Part shown: positions 1 through 12,196 of the stretch, piece by piece
Layout of the letters: each line of letters starts with the position of its first letter
How positions within the stretch are numbered: the stretch's first letter is position 1
Assembly: GCF_000003815.2 (NCBI RefSeq)
Contig: NC_049980.1
Span: 14,968,293-15,032,292, forward strand
Length of the DNA: 64,000 bases
Origin: Branchiostoma floridae
Taxonomy: Eukaryota; Chordata; Leptocardii; Amphioxiformes; Branchiostomatidae
Direction: 5' to 3'
Made by a program: the position numbers and the translations under genes
The notes under the pieces: generated by a model
Told to the model about the DNA's origin: nothing
Database searches by the model: none
Seen by the model: the letters and a program-made list of their open reading frames with translations, nothing else

Positions 1-835
1 CTTACCAGTGAGTTGTGATAAACAGACCGTTCTCATGTAAATCTTTGCTATAGCTACTAATCTCTTTAGTAATGCCTTTATCTTGGAACATAGTAAAGTT
101 ACCCAGAAATATCGTGTTGGCAACAATCCAGTGACGACTGTATTGGTTAGATACTAATTGCAAACTGCAAACTACAGATCGCTGCTGTTGAACCTATCAC
201 TTCTGGTACCTTTGAACTTTTAATCGAAATTCACGATAAAGAAGCCAGGAAGGGGCAAGTTATAAATATCAGGTGGCTACGAGACAGACTTGACAAGATC
301 AGAAATGTCGAACCGTCTACTTTCTTCATAAACATGCTCATTAGAAAGAAGAGTTATCATATCTAAGTAAACGTGGCATTTTTATGGGTTACTTGAGACA
401 ACTGTCTGATCTTTAAGACACCTACAGCCTGGCGAAGGCTTTTATGACTACAATGATTCATCCATTGTATTACTTATATCCCATATGATATGAAAATAAC
501 TGGATGATCGAAAAGGCATCATCGTTGCCAAAATATCCTTGCAATAAAGTAATTACCTGAAACAACATCTAAGGTGCCAAATTGTCCCCAATCGGTGGAT
601 AGAAGTTCCAAATTCTGAGAGCTAATAAATCAACTTATTTGCACAGTACTATATATGTTGTGTCAGAGTGGGATATCAATTAGTATTCAAACTAAGAGTG
701 GTTTACGACATGTTGCAATACCTTTTAAAGCGTTAATTGCAGCAGATGGCAATGTGTAAGGATTTACTCCAGGCTTAATTTTTTGGGGATTATCTGTAAT
801 GAAATGATACGTATTGGATGTATTTCTTTCTGCAG
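1..835. other. Non-coding, probably intron or upstream flank of the CUB gene
   Basis: I see no exon-like open frame, RNA gene or tandem repeat here. The stretch is AT-rich with stop codons in all frames, and it ends in a pyrimidine-rich acceptor (tttctttctgcag) directly before the CUB exon, so its 3' end at least is intronic. Any signal-peptide exon of the CUB gene must lie further upstream or outside the window. Confidence 0.5.
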
Positions 836-1204
836 CTGTGGATGACAATGGGGAGTGTGGAACCAACGGTTCTTCTATCTCTTCTATCTCGTCACAAGAA
901 GGATACATACGCAGCCCAGGATACCCTGCGGCCAGCTACCCACAGCACATCAACTGCACGTGGGTTGTTCAAGTCTCACCGTCACAAACCGTTCAGGTGG
1001 AGTTCTTGGACTTTCAGTTGAGCTACATTTACAGTTGTGACTTCGCGCCTGACTTTGTGCAAATAGGCAGCTCCAACAGGACTTACGAGTTGAAATATTG
1101 TGACCAGGATACACCATCTATCTTCACAAGTAAAAAGAACATGGTATGGCTTTTCTTTAAGACTGGGCGCTGGAGGAATAGAGGATTCCTGGTGTATTAT
1201 AAAG
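836..1204 (+). CDS. CUB domain exon of a secreted or cell-surface protein
   Basis: This 369-bp exon encodes one complete CUB domain, an extracellular beta-sandwich module of about 110 residues used for protein and carbohydrate binding. The frame shows the four expected cysteines (ECGTNG, NCTW, YSCDF, KYCDQ), the family opening GYIRSPGYP, and the DF...CDFAPDFVQIG region where CUB domains place their acidic calcium-site residues. NCTW and SNRT are potential N-glycosylation sites. The boundaries are the acceptor tttctgcag before 836 and the donor gtaaga at 1205. Both flanking introns are phase 1, the hallmark of a shuffled extracellular module. The rest of the gene is uncertain: candidate downstream exons of the same phase are listed separately. 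The domain call is firm; the protein identity is unknown. Confidence 0.88.
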
Positions 1205-2110
1205 GTAAGACACCAGCAGACATCATGAAAACTAGCATTGGAATGTAATTTACGATATGTATGCACTGTTTGTTACTCCGTCGAATCACCAAAGCCAAGT
1301 ACAGAGAAAAAAATCATTGGTTAATCTTCACAGGGTAAATGCAGTATCCATTAGATGTGTCCCTGACACACAAGTCAGCTTCCAGCTGCTATTACCTAAT
1401 TGTCCTTTATCAACCATGCATTGCTGCAATAAAATTTCAATTTCCTGAACCATAAGTAACAGCATGGTCAGCGGTCTATTATTCCCGAGGTAACACTTAT
1501 TCACAGCACAGCCTCTTACATTTATAGAATGTCCTCCCCTCAGGAGGCCAATCAGTAATCAATATGTTCCTCAGATATTTCATTTTCTGGTAGTAAATAT
1601 CAAAGTTCACATCAGATTTTTTTTGTTCTATTTCAGTTTGCTTCGTATACAGCGTTCTAATTCTTTTTTTTTTTGGTGGGTAGTTTTAACATATCATATT
1701 CATTAAGAGCAATTACTATTCTTTGCTTTCTAGAGAATACTATGTACGTTTACAAGGCCCCCTTAAAACCTAATAGAAGAGGACGAATAGAACAACGCAT
1801 TAGCCAAACATGACCATAAATGTTGCTTATAGTGTTGTAAAACCAACGACTCTATAAAATGTCATTGATAGAACCTTTATTCCAAGTGGAATGTAATTTT
1901 TTTCTCGCTTAGATGGCCTTCATTCAAATGATCGGTGTTATCGTTGACAGACGTAACGTGCACATGCAGTGTTCGTACTAGTATATTCTGTCAAAGAGTT
2001 CGATGTTCCGTACGCGTGTTCCCATCAATGTTATCCTACATGGTTGTAACAAAAACCTTCGGACCTTTGGTTACGTATCTTCGCAGTATTTTGCATAGAA
2101 AAGTATAACA
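1205..2110. other. Intron sequence without recognisable gene
   Basis: The stretch starts with the splice donor of the CUB exon. I see only short T-rich runs near 1620-1675 and no coding frame with splice sites. Confidence 0.45.
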
Positions 2111-3102
2111 AACTAGAGTTCGGCGACCTCGTACCTCCATGAAAATTTAGAGCTTTCGTAAATTTCATGCAATTGCCTAAGACATTAACATAATTTATGC
2201 ATGGTGTTGTTCATCATTGACAAACGTACACATGTCACAATTATAAAATTCCCATAATTAATCATAAAGCGGTTTTGTGATTTTTACATAAATTATGCAA
2301 ATAAGTTCCTCATTACCATATTTGGTATCTGCTTATGTCCCACCTATCATAATTAACATGTGTTACATTTATTGAAGTCCAGCAAACAATGGAATTATAC
2401 AATTTCCTCATTAATTATGCAAATTAAGTCCTCACTTGCATAACATGTATATCATTATGAACATCTTTGCCTAAGGTACCCGCATGCCTAATATGATGCC
2501 AATCCGTCAATCCTTTCTGCAGTTATCCTCTTTGGAATGTCTTGACAAAAACGCTCCTGCAGTTCCCAAATTAAATGTTAGGAGACTGAAACTTGCCCCA
2601 CTTTGTCATGACACTAAAAGCTATCTACCACCCAGATTTCAAGACCATATCACGTCTAAGACAAGAGATACATAAAAAAACTGCTATGATTGAATGTTGT
2701 CATTAATTATGCAAATTTGCTCCTATTTTGCATAATTAGTATTTCATTTTGTACAACATTGTCTGAGGTACCTACATACCAAAAATCATGAAAATCCGTT
2801 GCTCCCTTCTTGAGTTATCCTCTTCAGAAGTTTTTGACAAAAATGCCCCTGCTATCCCAAAACTAGACGCTAGGGGGCCCAAACTTATGTCACTTCTTTC
2901 TGAGAACAAGAGCTATCTAATGCTCAAAAATCGTGACCATAGCATGTTCAGAACAGCGAAATAGCAAACCGGAAGTTACGCTGCAGTACCAAGGGGAGCC
3001 GCTGGGAGGCCTAAACTCTAATGATTTCCAGCTTTCATCACACCCTACCAACACACCAAGTATGAAACCAATCCACCCAACCGTTCTTGAGTTATCTTGT
3101 TT

Positions 3103-3134
<32 letters not shown>

Positions 3135-3148
3135 ACAAACACAGGGTA
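2111..3148 (+). repeat. Modular dispersed repeat, tandem copy 1
   Basis: The 1.04-kb unit begins aactagagttcggcgacctc and ends in a CA microsatellite followed by acacagggta. The next unit repeats the same order with many substitutions. Inside are AT-rich blocks with cattaattatgcaaatt, then two related modules of about 200 bp (near 2480-2690 and 2760-2960). Each goes from a 'catacc..atc.tgaaaatccgtt' phrase through 'cttgagttatcc' and 'gacaaaaatgcccctgc' to a tagggggcccaaactt block. Short open frames in it are shared by the copies but are not convincing genes. Confidence 0.85.
3103..3135. repeat. (CA)n microsatellite ending the repeat unit
   Basis: An uninterrupted CA run directly follows the conserved phrase cgttcttgagttatcttg. 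The second unit has the same arrangement at about 4155-4190, so the microsatellite is part of the element's end. Confidence 0.85.
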
Positions 3149-4200
3149 AACTAGAGTTCGGCGACCTCATACCTCCATGAATATTTAAAGCTTTTCTTAA
3201 TTTCATGCAAATGACTTAACATTAACATGATTTATGCATGGTGTTGTTCATCATTGAATAACGTACAGTACACATGTCACAAGTAAAATTCCCAATTCAG
3301 ATCATCAATCATTAAGTTATTTGCAATTTTTGCATAAATTATGCAAATAAGTTCCTCATTTGCATATTTGATATCTGCATATGTTCCAACGATTATAATT
3401 AACAAGTGTTACATTTATCGAAGTCCAGTTATTGCAAACAATGGAATTATACAATTTCCTCATCAATTATGCAAATTAATTCCTCATTTGCAAATGCATA
3501 TCATTATGAACATCTTTGCCCAAGCTACCTGCATACCTAAAATGCAGGCAATCAGTCGTTCCTTTCTGCAGTTATTCTCTTTGGAGTGTCTTGACAAAAA
3601 CACCCCTGCAGTTCCACAATTAATTGTTAGGGGACTGAAACTTGCCCCACTTTGTCATGGCCCTAAAAGCTATCTACCACACAAACGTCACGACCATATC
3701 ACGTCTGAGACGAGAGATACATTGAAAAAAATGCTATGATAGAATATTCTCATTAATTATGCAAATGTGCACCTATTTTGCATAATTAGTATTTTATCTT
3801 GTACAACATTGTCTGAGGTACCTACATACCAAAAATCATGAAAATCCGTTGTTCTCTTCTTGAGTTATCCTCTTCAGAAGTTTTTGACAAAAATGCCCCT
3901 GCTATCCCAAAACTAGACGTTAGGGGGCCCAAACTTGTGTAATTTCTTCCTGAGCATAAGAGCTATCTAATACTCAAAAATCGTGACCATAGCATGTTCA
4001 GAACACCAATATAGCAAAACCGGAAGTTGCGCTGCAGTACCAAAGGGAGCCGCTAGGGGGCCCAAAATCTAATCATTTCCAGCTTTTATCACACCCTACC
4101 AACACACCAAGTATCAAACCAATCCACCCAGCCGTTCTTGAGTTATCTTGTTTACACATACACACACACACACACACAGACAGACAAACGCGGGGTAAAA
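3149..4200 (+). repeat. Modular dispersed repeat, tandem copy 2
   Basis: This is the second head-to-tail copy of the preceding unit, same module order and same terminal CA tract (about 4155-4190, then gacagacaaacgcggggta). Numerous substitutions and small indels separate the copies, so the duplication is not recent. Modules recur at about 3540-3740 and 3815-4015. Confidence 0.85.
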
Positions 4201-4235
4201 TATAACCATTTATTTGATGTTGTATTTAAGTTCAT

Positions 4236-4470
4236 CAAACAGACAGATCGTTTTAGCTGAACCTTATTTGATTATTTCTAAGTTTGTTTATCAGCCATAT
4301 GTCACTCTGTTATTTGATTCCTTGTTTATTTTCATGTAGTTATGTCTTGTGTTCAATAGACAGGTTGTTTAAGTTGATTTATAACCTTATTTGATTACTC
4401 CTAAGTTTGTATGCCAGCTACACGTCACTTTGTTATTTGATTCCTTGTTGTTTTATTTCATGTCGTTATC
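4236..4470. repeat. Tandem duplication of about 120 bp
   Basis: Two diverged copies share the phrases ccttatttgatta, ctaagtttgt, gtcac.ttgttatttgatt and ccttgtt, beginning near 4236 and 4359. Confidence 0.7.
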
Positions 4471-4487
4471 ATTATCTCTTGACTTTG

Positions 4488-4619
4488 TTATTTAGCGTTT
4501 TGTAGTCCTGTATGTGTGTCTTTATTTTGTTTATGTACATGAGGAGAAGACCTCGATAAGCAGGGTCTGCTTTCCGTCTCATCCTCTTTAAAGAAATGTG
4601 AATAAAAAAAATTAAAAAA
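4488..4619 (+). mobile_element. Probable LINE 3' end remnant
   Basis: The block gaagacctcgataagcaggg followed by ctttccgtctcatcctcttt and an A-rich tail (gtgaataaaaaaaattaaaa) looks like the 3' untranslated end of a non-LTR retrotransposon. The call rests on the terminal A-rich structure and my impression of such tails; no coding part remains. Confidence 0.4.
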
Positions 4620-5894
4620 AATATAACCTCCATGACATTTTATTCCATTACATTTGATGGAGGTAATTATATCCATGCATGTATTGTACGTTCGCCATGT
4701 GGAAAATGAATACAAATCCTTACTTGGTCGGCTTTACCAATTTTTCATTTCGAAAAGAATGGGCAATTTCCTACAAGTATGGCTTATGTTTCTGAGATGT
4801 ATACGTACTAGAAAAGAAATCTACACGCGTCGATGCGTATCAATCGTAGGCAGGAAATTATGTGCAGTGAATAACCCACTGAATGCCTTGTGGATTGTGC
4901 TTGTAAGTTGCCGTGGCAGTGAAAAATACAACATACAGTACATCCCTGGTATATCTAAAGACGCGGCTGGCAACCAATGGCTCTTTTTCAGCACAACATA
5001 ATCTCTCATTACAGCATCCCTTCTTTAATCAAACGTTAATGGTGACTTGAATAGATTTACAATGCCTCTGGAAGGCCCTAAAGGCACTTATCGCTACAAA
5101 CGAACCCCGTGATATTTTCACGGTACATTCCCTATGATTATCATTTAAGGAGACAGTTGGAGTTATTGTTGAATGAGTAGGAAGGGCATCTTCCATTTCA
5201 GAGAAATTACCAAATTTGTTGATTTATGAAGGACAAATAGAAAAGCCATTTCCCCTTAGCTTTCTAACTCTCTTTCAAATTGAATTCTGCGATGCGTTCT
5301 AGATCAATGATAGCATATCCAAAGGCATGTAATAAGTCCATCTGCTGGTAGAGAGAGAGAGTTTTGATGTGGAGGAGTATTTCCAACCATCCGGTTGTTG
5401 CATGGCTTACTTTCTACCAATGGTTCGTGCAATTCAAAGGTCATTGATTACCGACAAATTACTTCACGCATTATGTTGCTGCCCTAATCCGCAGTACATA
5501 TACCAGAATGTAGAGATAGTCCATTTAAAACTGGAAGACTCTCGAGTGCTCTTATGCTCTTTTTTCAGTAATACATCGCAAAAGTTGGTTATTGTATCTT
5601 GTGAATGTCATAGATAAACGTTTACATGTGAAACATCTGCCAGCTAGTTTCCTAGCACATTGAGTTTGATAGCGTTAGGGCATCCACAGCGAACGTCGAT
5701 GATGGTTCAGATACTCCATGAGTAGTCGACCCCTATGTCCTGTTTGTAATGAATTATAATATTATATACCTTGCCAATGCTTCTACAGAAACAAAAGGCA
5801 GCTGATGCATTTCAGACTTTGGGCAAATGTCCTGCATAACACGGATATTCGTGTACAACCTTTCTAGATATCAATATTTCTATCATTGCTTCAG
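4620..5894. other. No gene recognised
   Basis: Several open frames of 60-115 codons occur, but none shows a domain, conserved composition or splice context. A short GA run lies at 5350-5362. The end is a good acceptor (atatttctatcattgcttcag) for the candidate exon at 5895. Confidence 0.4.
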
Positions 5895-6002
5895 CAATTG
5901 GAGGGTCGCCACGTCCCGACATCTCTGGCGCTGACTACTGGACTAGCTGGCCTCGATCCGACTGGAGGTATTTCGAAGAAACTAGGTGGTCCTCGACACG
6001 TG
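5895..6002 (+). CDS. Candidate phase 1-1 exon, unknown module
   Basis: A strong acceptor (tttctatcattgcttcag) is followed by an open frame in phase 1 reading IGGSPRPDISGADYWTSW and then PRSDWRYFEE, rich in Trp, Asp and Ser. A donor gtacga at 6003 would give a 108-bp symmetric exon; an alternative donor gtattt at 5968 would end it in phase 2. It lies downstream of the CUB exon on the same strand and phase. I recognise no domain. It could be chance, since a different frame through the same stretch is also open for 142 codons. Confidence 0.3.
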
Positions 6003-6641
6003 GTACGAATACAAAAAAATGTTCATAGTTTTACTGGTGTACTGGCATTGTTGAACGCCCTATGTGTTCATTTCATCATTCAGAAAATAAATACATGTGT
6101 TGACTCATCGTGCCGTCCCTTCGTATCAATGGAAATTTCTGATAGATCAAAAACTAAAGTGAAGTGGCAGGGATTTGCCTCTTCGTATCTGCAAAAAGAT
6201 AAAGTGCACAATGCATGTTATTATTGCTGGAAACTAAAACCGTACAATCAGGGTTCGGACAATGGCTGGGATCACCTGACAATTGAAGGGTTACTAAAAT
6301 CTATCAAAGGCTAATGAGATTCTGCGTGCATGGTGGGACTTGTGCCTGAACCATTCTGCTTTGAAGTTAGCATTTGCATTTAACAATCGATAGTTTACAC
6401 TCTGTTGAGGACCATTGCTTGCCACAAGTACAATTTTAATGAGAACAAAGACTACTCACACAAATGGATGTTTCTGTTTTAATCGATGACAATCAAAATT
6501 TACTTCTTTTGTGAAATCACGACAATCTGATGTAGGGATCACAAAATCTGTCCAGTTGTTTGGGTAACTTTTGTATTGTGTGTTGAAATATAGATATCTA
6601 ACGTTCATCGACTTAATTCTAATGAGTGGCTGCATTTGCAG
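6003..6641. other. No gene recognised (intron if flanking exons are real)
   Basis: Nothing but a continuing open frame to 6314 without domain or splice context. The 3' end has a branch-like ttctaatgag and the acceptor ctgcatttgcag. Confidence 0.35.
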
Positions 6642-6698
6642 GATTCAGGGAGAATTCAGGACCAATCGACGCCTTTGCTGTTTCAAGATGCAGCAGTA
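6642..6698 (+). CDS. Candidate 57-bp phase 1-1 mini-exon
   Basis: The acceptor ctgcatttgcag and the strong donor gtaagt at 6699 delimit 57 bp, exactly 19 codons in phase 1-1, reading GFRENSGPIDAFAVSRCSS if the preceding exon ends with G. The phase matches the CUB exon, so it could be a linker exon of the same gene. The splice signals are good, but a peptide this short cannot be assigned to a family. Confidence 0.35.
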
Positions 6699-9600
6699 GT
6701 AAGTACATGATCTGAGTTCTTGTTGTCTCTACCATAATGTCGAGCCGGTAGCAAGTTTTAATGATGAGACTCACTGATTAGACAGACGTGGAACAATTGA
6801 ACGAGTAACGCTTAACTGCACTCCTCCTTATCCCTTCTCATCACAGCTTCACTGCAGTCGACCGTATACCTTATCCTGGCCATCCTGTCATCCCTGACTC
6901 TGATTCCTGGGAGCCTCCTCTGCTGGACTACTTTCTTGGACAGTAATCGATGACACGTCTGGAGACGATTGATACCCAGCTGTGAAGGTCCTCGCGACGG
7001 GGAGCCAATTACCCCGGATGTACGACACCGTGGCAAAGTGTTAACGAATAAAACTCACACAGTCAAGGTCATTCACGTGAGAAAAACATAATCGGACTTT
7101 TCTGATTCCAACTTGGTCATGTAACAGCGTGTTTAACGATTGAGAGAGTTGCTTCGATACGACAGGTGTGATAGGCGTGGTGGAGGGGTGCAACGCTAAA
7201 GGACGGTACAACTAAGATGTATCAAGAGTGACTGATTTTTGAATTTTTCACTTAAGTGGCATTCATCAAGTAGTATTCGCTGACTAAAATGCTGTTATAT
7301 ATAATGCTGTATATGTTTCATTTTAAGTCACTTTCTACACCAAACACTACACGGGACGTTTATATTTGAGAAGTTTACCATGTAATCTTCTTACAAGTGT
7401 AATATATAACTTCATAAATCGCTTTTATCTGTTGCCAGGGTCTTTGGCATCTTACCAGCCTGACTAGTGTCTAACTCGAGTAGTACAATCCTTTCTAGAC
7501 CATACCATTTCATATACATACACCAAAATAAATATCAGTTGTTGCCAATATTGGCCGTTCCGAGATCTTATATTGTACAGTAAACTGGTTATGTTTTTAT
7601 TTACTTTTCTCTGAAATCATCACGGTAAAAGATTCTCCCAAATGTCGCAGCAGGAAGTCTTCATGATTCCTCGCACGTCTCAGACAACATGCCTGCAAAG
7701 GTGTGAATCTGTATTCATCATGCTTCATCCATGCAGCTCCACACACTACTCTTTTTGTTTGATCTTATTTACATTTGAGGATGGAGCAAAAATTATTATA
7801 AAAAGCCCTCTCATTATTCTTTTTGTTGATCTAGAGATGTTTTGACATTTATACTTTATAGAACAGGCTATCAACCGGGCACATATCACTGCAAGCCAGC
7901 GAAATCATCGATGTGAATTTTTCATTTTGGTACCAACGATTTCTTTGCAATTCCCCCACTTATGCCAATGAATATCATATCAAAAGCAGAGACAGTAATT
8001 CTGTTATTACCTTGCCTAGCAGAGTGCTTTTCGTAGAAAATGTCAAGGTTGGGCTGTAGTTTTGAGCGACTGTTTCAGTGACGTCAGCCTAGATTGCCTG
8101 GTAGCCATCATGGTTTTCTGATGATGTCTGGAGTCTGTCCAGTATACTACAGCCTCATCGATCCGTCTACTGCTGATGAAAAGGGAGATTAACTACCTTT
8201 AATTGAAAGCTCCATCAGGGACGCTCTCCTTGGCGCGACTTCAAGGACTCTCGTATAGTAGACGTCAACCCACCATTAATCACAGGAAATGAGTACAGAC
8301 TTAGATTCAGCTTAGATTCAACGAAAACAACAGGGCGTGTTTCCGACATGATAGAGGAACCTTGTGCACCTGTCTGGAATTGTTTTCCGACATGGTTACA
8401 CAAAATAACAAGATAGCTATCATTAATAAAACACATGTATGTGAGATGTATCTTGGAATAGTCTTATGTTTCAGTCATAAAACATGGTGTTGACAGCACA
8501 CTGTGCCGTACCAATGTACTCACTGGGAACAAAAACTATTTGTCTATTTTCTTCTACATACGCATAGGTGTTTGACCGGTATTTATTAACATTAGTTTAA
8601 AGAATCTAATCAAGAAGGAAACATGTACAAGAAACAAGTAACTAATTGAAAATGAAAACTTAGCTTGAGTGAAAAATATTGCTGAGCGTTCTGTCTGACA
8701 TTCACCTTCTATGATTCTCTACTATTGAGAGCCAACTTCCGTCCCTGTTGACCAGATGATGGACTGGTCGTCACTGGCCGGCACAATTATCATCATTTAC
8801 CCTGTAACGTTTACAACGTCTTCCCTCTCTCCTCTTAACGTACATTACACTATATTTATTACCCACATGTTGATATGGCCTCGTTAAGCCGTGAGACAGT
8901 TTAAGATATCAAATGTGGCTCCTCATGAAAACGGAAGAAAATGTTCGCAAATCCACCTCTTCATGTCGGCGCCATCCACCCCAAGTCGTACTATTGCTGA
9001 AAATGGCATTACTGTATTTACTGTAGTGTCTAGGGTATAAACAAAAGTTGAATGACCTAACGAGGAGCCGGTATATGATTGACAGACACCTTTCTTGGTG
9101 GTCCAAAGTAGCACGACCGACAACATGTACCAATATTGTAACAGGACGGAGCTCTACAAGTTCTTCTGTTGCACTGACATACTTGTAGTATATAGGTCAT
9201 TGAGACTGTTGGCACACCCTCTTCACATAAAAGAAACAGTCATTTGAAATGGATTTAGACGGTGCTCTTCGACCTATGACGCCGTTGATGCCATGTGGTT
9301 TGTGACATTGCGACATCGCATAATCATTTTTCTATACGTTACTCTCAACTCCATGGAGGTATAAGATTATATGACAAGAAAGAATTATGCAAAAGCAGGC
9401 GAAAGTCAGAGGTGCGCGGATGAGTCTGTGGATGTAGAGTAGACCAGACGCGTGCTGAATATTCTTTCAAAGTGGTGGAAAGAGATTCGGGGAGTTTCAA
9501 AGTATCGCCAGTTTCAGTGATGACCGGTATTCTTCTTCCAGACAAACTTTTTATAGTGTACGATAGAAAAAAATGATGTGATTTTGTTTCGGTGGAAATA

Positions 9601-12096
9601 AGACCAAAATTAAAGGCGATTTGGCAAAAATAAAACTCTTTTAAGCTTAAATCTTTCGTTCGAGTATCATGATATTTTTGCGACAATCGACGAGATATTG
9701 CATGACTACCATACTGCCCACCATGCTATTACATTAAGAACATACGTTTCCCACAGACAACTCAAGATTCCATTTACCAGAGACGTATGAAGAACGACTC
9801 TCTATCGGATCCAAATGGTTTCAGGATGATGATGGTTGGTATTGGCTGCAGTATAGCCACTAGGCCTACTATAGCAACAAGAAATCAAAGATTGCACATA
9901 TACCCCGGTGAGTTTCTTTGCGAATGCTATGTTTTATTCATTAGGCCGTACTGATTCGGTTATGAGGATGACAGTATCTGGGCTCCCCAAAACTGATGCG
10001 GGCGTGTGGAAGTGAAACAAAATAATTATTTTCCTTATGAGATCTAAGTGGTCAAGAGGGTTGCACAAATGGCATGGTATACAAAACAACAGAATTTTTA
10101 TAGTTTTGTTCCTTTACATCTCTTCCTCTTTTACCCATTAGTATGGACTTTTTGATATCTTATCGCAACTTACGGAATATATTTGCTCATTCCTTAGCTT
10201 GTTTATACAATTAACAGTATTTACGCTTTTTGAAACAGGGAAATTGATACCCGCAAGTATATGTAATCCTTATAATCAAGTGGGATAGGGTTTATTTGAG
10301 AATATCTGGCATCCTTCTAGATCATATTATGCTCCCTGCCAGTCTACGGGACGAACTTAGACTCGGGCAAGACTAACCTTCCCATCCTGCCAGTCTTCGG
10401 TTTCACCATCTTCCACTTCACATCTGTTCACTCTATGATATTAGAATAACTATGGACACACAGACCGAAGGCCATACCTCCGTTTTCACGGGGGTAACAG
10501 GTGGGTGTCTAGTTGTTTGTCAGCTATCTGTAGATTACTTTCATGGCGGAAAAACTTCTTGTCGCCCAGGGTCGTACCTCTACTGTCCCCGGTCAACCAT
10601 CCCCAGGCTGGCTTTGATCTCATCGACAATCTGGCGATTGGAGTGCGGTTAGATCCTGATTACGCCTCCTTTCACGCAAAAGCAATTTCCGGTATTAATT
10701 TCCTCACGCCTCAAATATATCTGGGATCACAGCGGTCAAGTGGTTACTGCAAAATCATGTGCTAACACTGCAATCTGAAATGGAAAAATCTCAAAATTAC
10801 ACTTTTATAGCAGCTCACATGCCATCGTTTGTTTTATAACAGCTAGCTCATATCACAGGCTGGCCACTTTCGGCCTCCCAAATCCCTACCCATCAATACA
10901 ATCCATTTCATCTCCCAGTGCAAGTGCTTTTATCTTTTAGGACAAAAGCATCTTAAAGTTTAAGCCAGCATGGCCGTAATGCTTTAGAGCTTCCTATACT
11001 ATCGTATTGATCCATGGAGCACACGGAATTTCTCGGCAAGGTCAATTACGTCCGAATCTGTATCACAGTAAATTCGCATTTCTATTTCCCGCATGAAGAT
11101 ATACTCAATGCAATACACACACACGTGCACATGTTAACGTTCTTGATGACGAGGCACATGTGGTTAATTCTGTCATAGTAACTAGTGGTAAAGGCAGATG
11201 TTGATAAGGGTGGGGCCAAGTTCTCCATGTGAACCTATCATTTCTCAAGTTACCTTCTCTCGACCTTTTCAAAGTTTTTCGAAATTCTATTGAATTTCTT
11301 CCAAGACTTGCATCAATTGGACTTAGCCGTGCCAACATCGCCTTCCTGCTCCATGATCAAACAACACCACATGTTTGCCAGATAGACATTTTATTGAGTT
11401 TTTCTCCATTGGCCATTTTGCTGTTAGAGATCCCACTCAGGGCCTTTAACGGCAAAGATTGCGATCGCGATCTCCTTAAGTACAATTGGCAGTTCTACTG
11501 GAACGTTAACAGATTGCAATCGGATTTTCTGCTGGTGGAGCCTGCGATCTACAGGTACAGGCAGTTCCAGTGCCTACTACCTACAGTCTCTACTGAAAGA
11601 TAGGGTCAGGGCCAGAGTTATGGTTAGGGGTAAAGTAAGGCAAACAGAGACAATATGACTTGGAAGCGTTAGAGCCAGTGTTAGGGTAAGGGGTAGTTTT
11701 TGGATTAGGTTTAGGCTATGTGTGTGTGGGCAAGAACACTCAACACGAGAGAATACTTGGCCGAAAAGATCAGATTTGTGTTGAAGGATAGCCACACACG
11801 CTAGCCCACTCCAGTGTTCCATTTTGGTCACTGGAGAGTACTTATATTATTTTCATTTGTGTTAGCTAAAGTGCTGAATGAATAATTTCTTTTCCCTAAA
11901 CTGCGGTCTTGCTGCGACCTAAAATTGTGTAACCTGCGATGTCAATTTACTGGGCATACCATACAAAATGTAAAAGTGTGACTGAACAGACAACGAAACA
12001 CACAAAGCGTGAAAAGATTCGAGTTTCTATGTAATTCGTTTGGCGATCTGTGAAATCTCAGGTCGCAGAAGAGACAGCGCTAAGAGAGCTCGTTTG
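6699..12096. other. Long stretch without recognisable gene
   Basis: I looked at both strands. Open frames up to about 124 codons (for example 11229-11603 + and 9345-9686 -) have no domain or conserved look. A 56-codon phase 1-1 segment at 10524-10691 has usable splice sites but weak support. A TTAGGG-like patch is listed separately. Confidence 0.4.
11600..11712 (+). repeat. Degenerate telomere-like (TTAGGG-type) patch
   Basis: The stretch contains agggtcagggccagagttat, ggttaggggtaaagtaaggc, tagagccagtgttagggtaa and ggattaggtttaggc. These are scattered variants of TTAGGG, similar in style to the spacer of the satellite at 39187-40776 but without its 164-bp unit. Confidence 0.4.
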
Positions 12097-12196
12097 NNNN
12101 NNNNNNNNNNNNNNNNNNNNNNNNNNNNNNNNNNNNNNNNNNNNNNNNNNNNNNNNNNNNNNNNNNNNNNNNNNNNNNNNNNNNNNNNNNNNNNNN
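12097..12196. other. Assembly gap (100 N)
   Basis: A run of exactly 100 N, the conventional placeholder for a gap of unknown or nominal size. Confidence 0.99.

Noticed and set aside
5886-6314. 142-codon plus-strand frame starting MLQQLEGRHV
   Set aside because: No recognisable features. The phase 1 reading of the first part after the acceptor at 5894 is preferred, itself with low confidence.
10524-10691. 168-bp phase 1-1 segment reading HPQAGFDLIDNLAIGVRL
   Set aside because: Splice signals are mediocre, another frame is equally open, and there is no recognisable domain.
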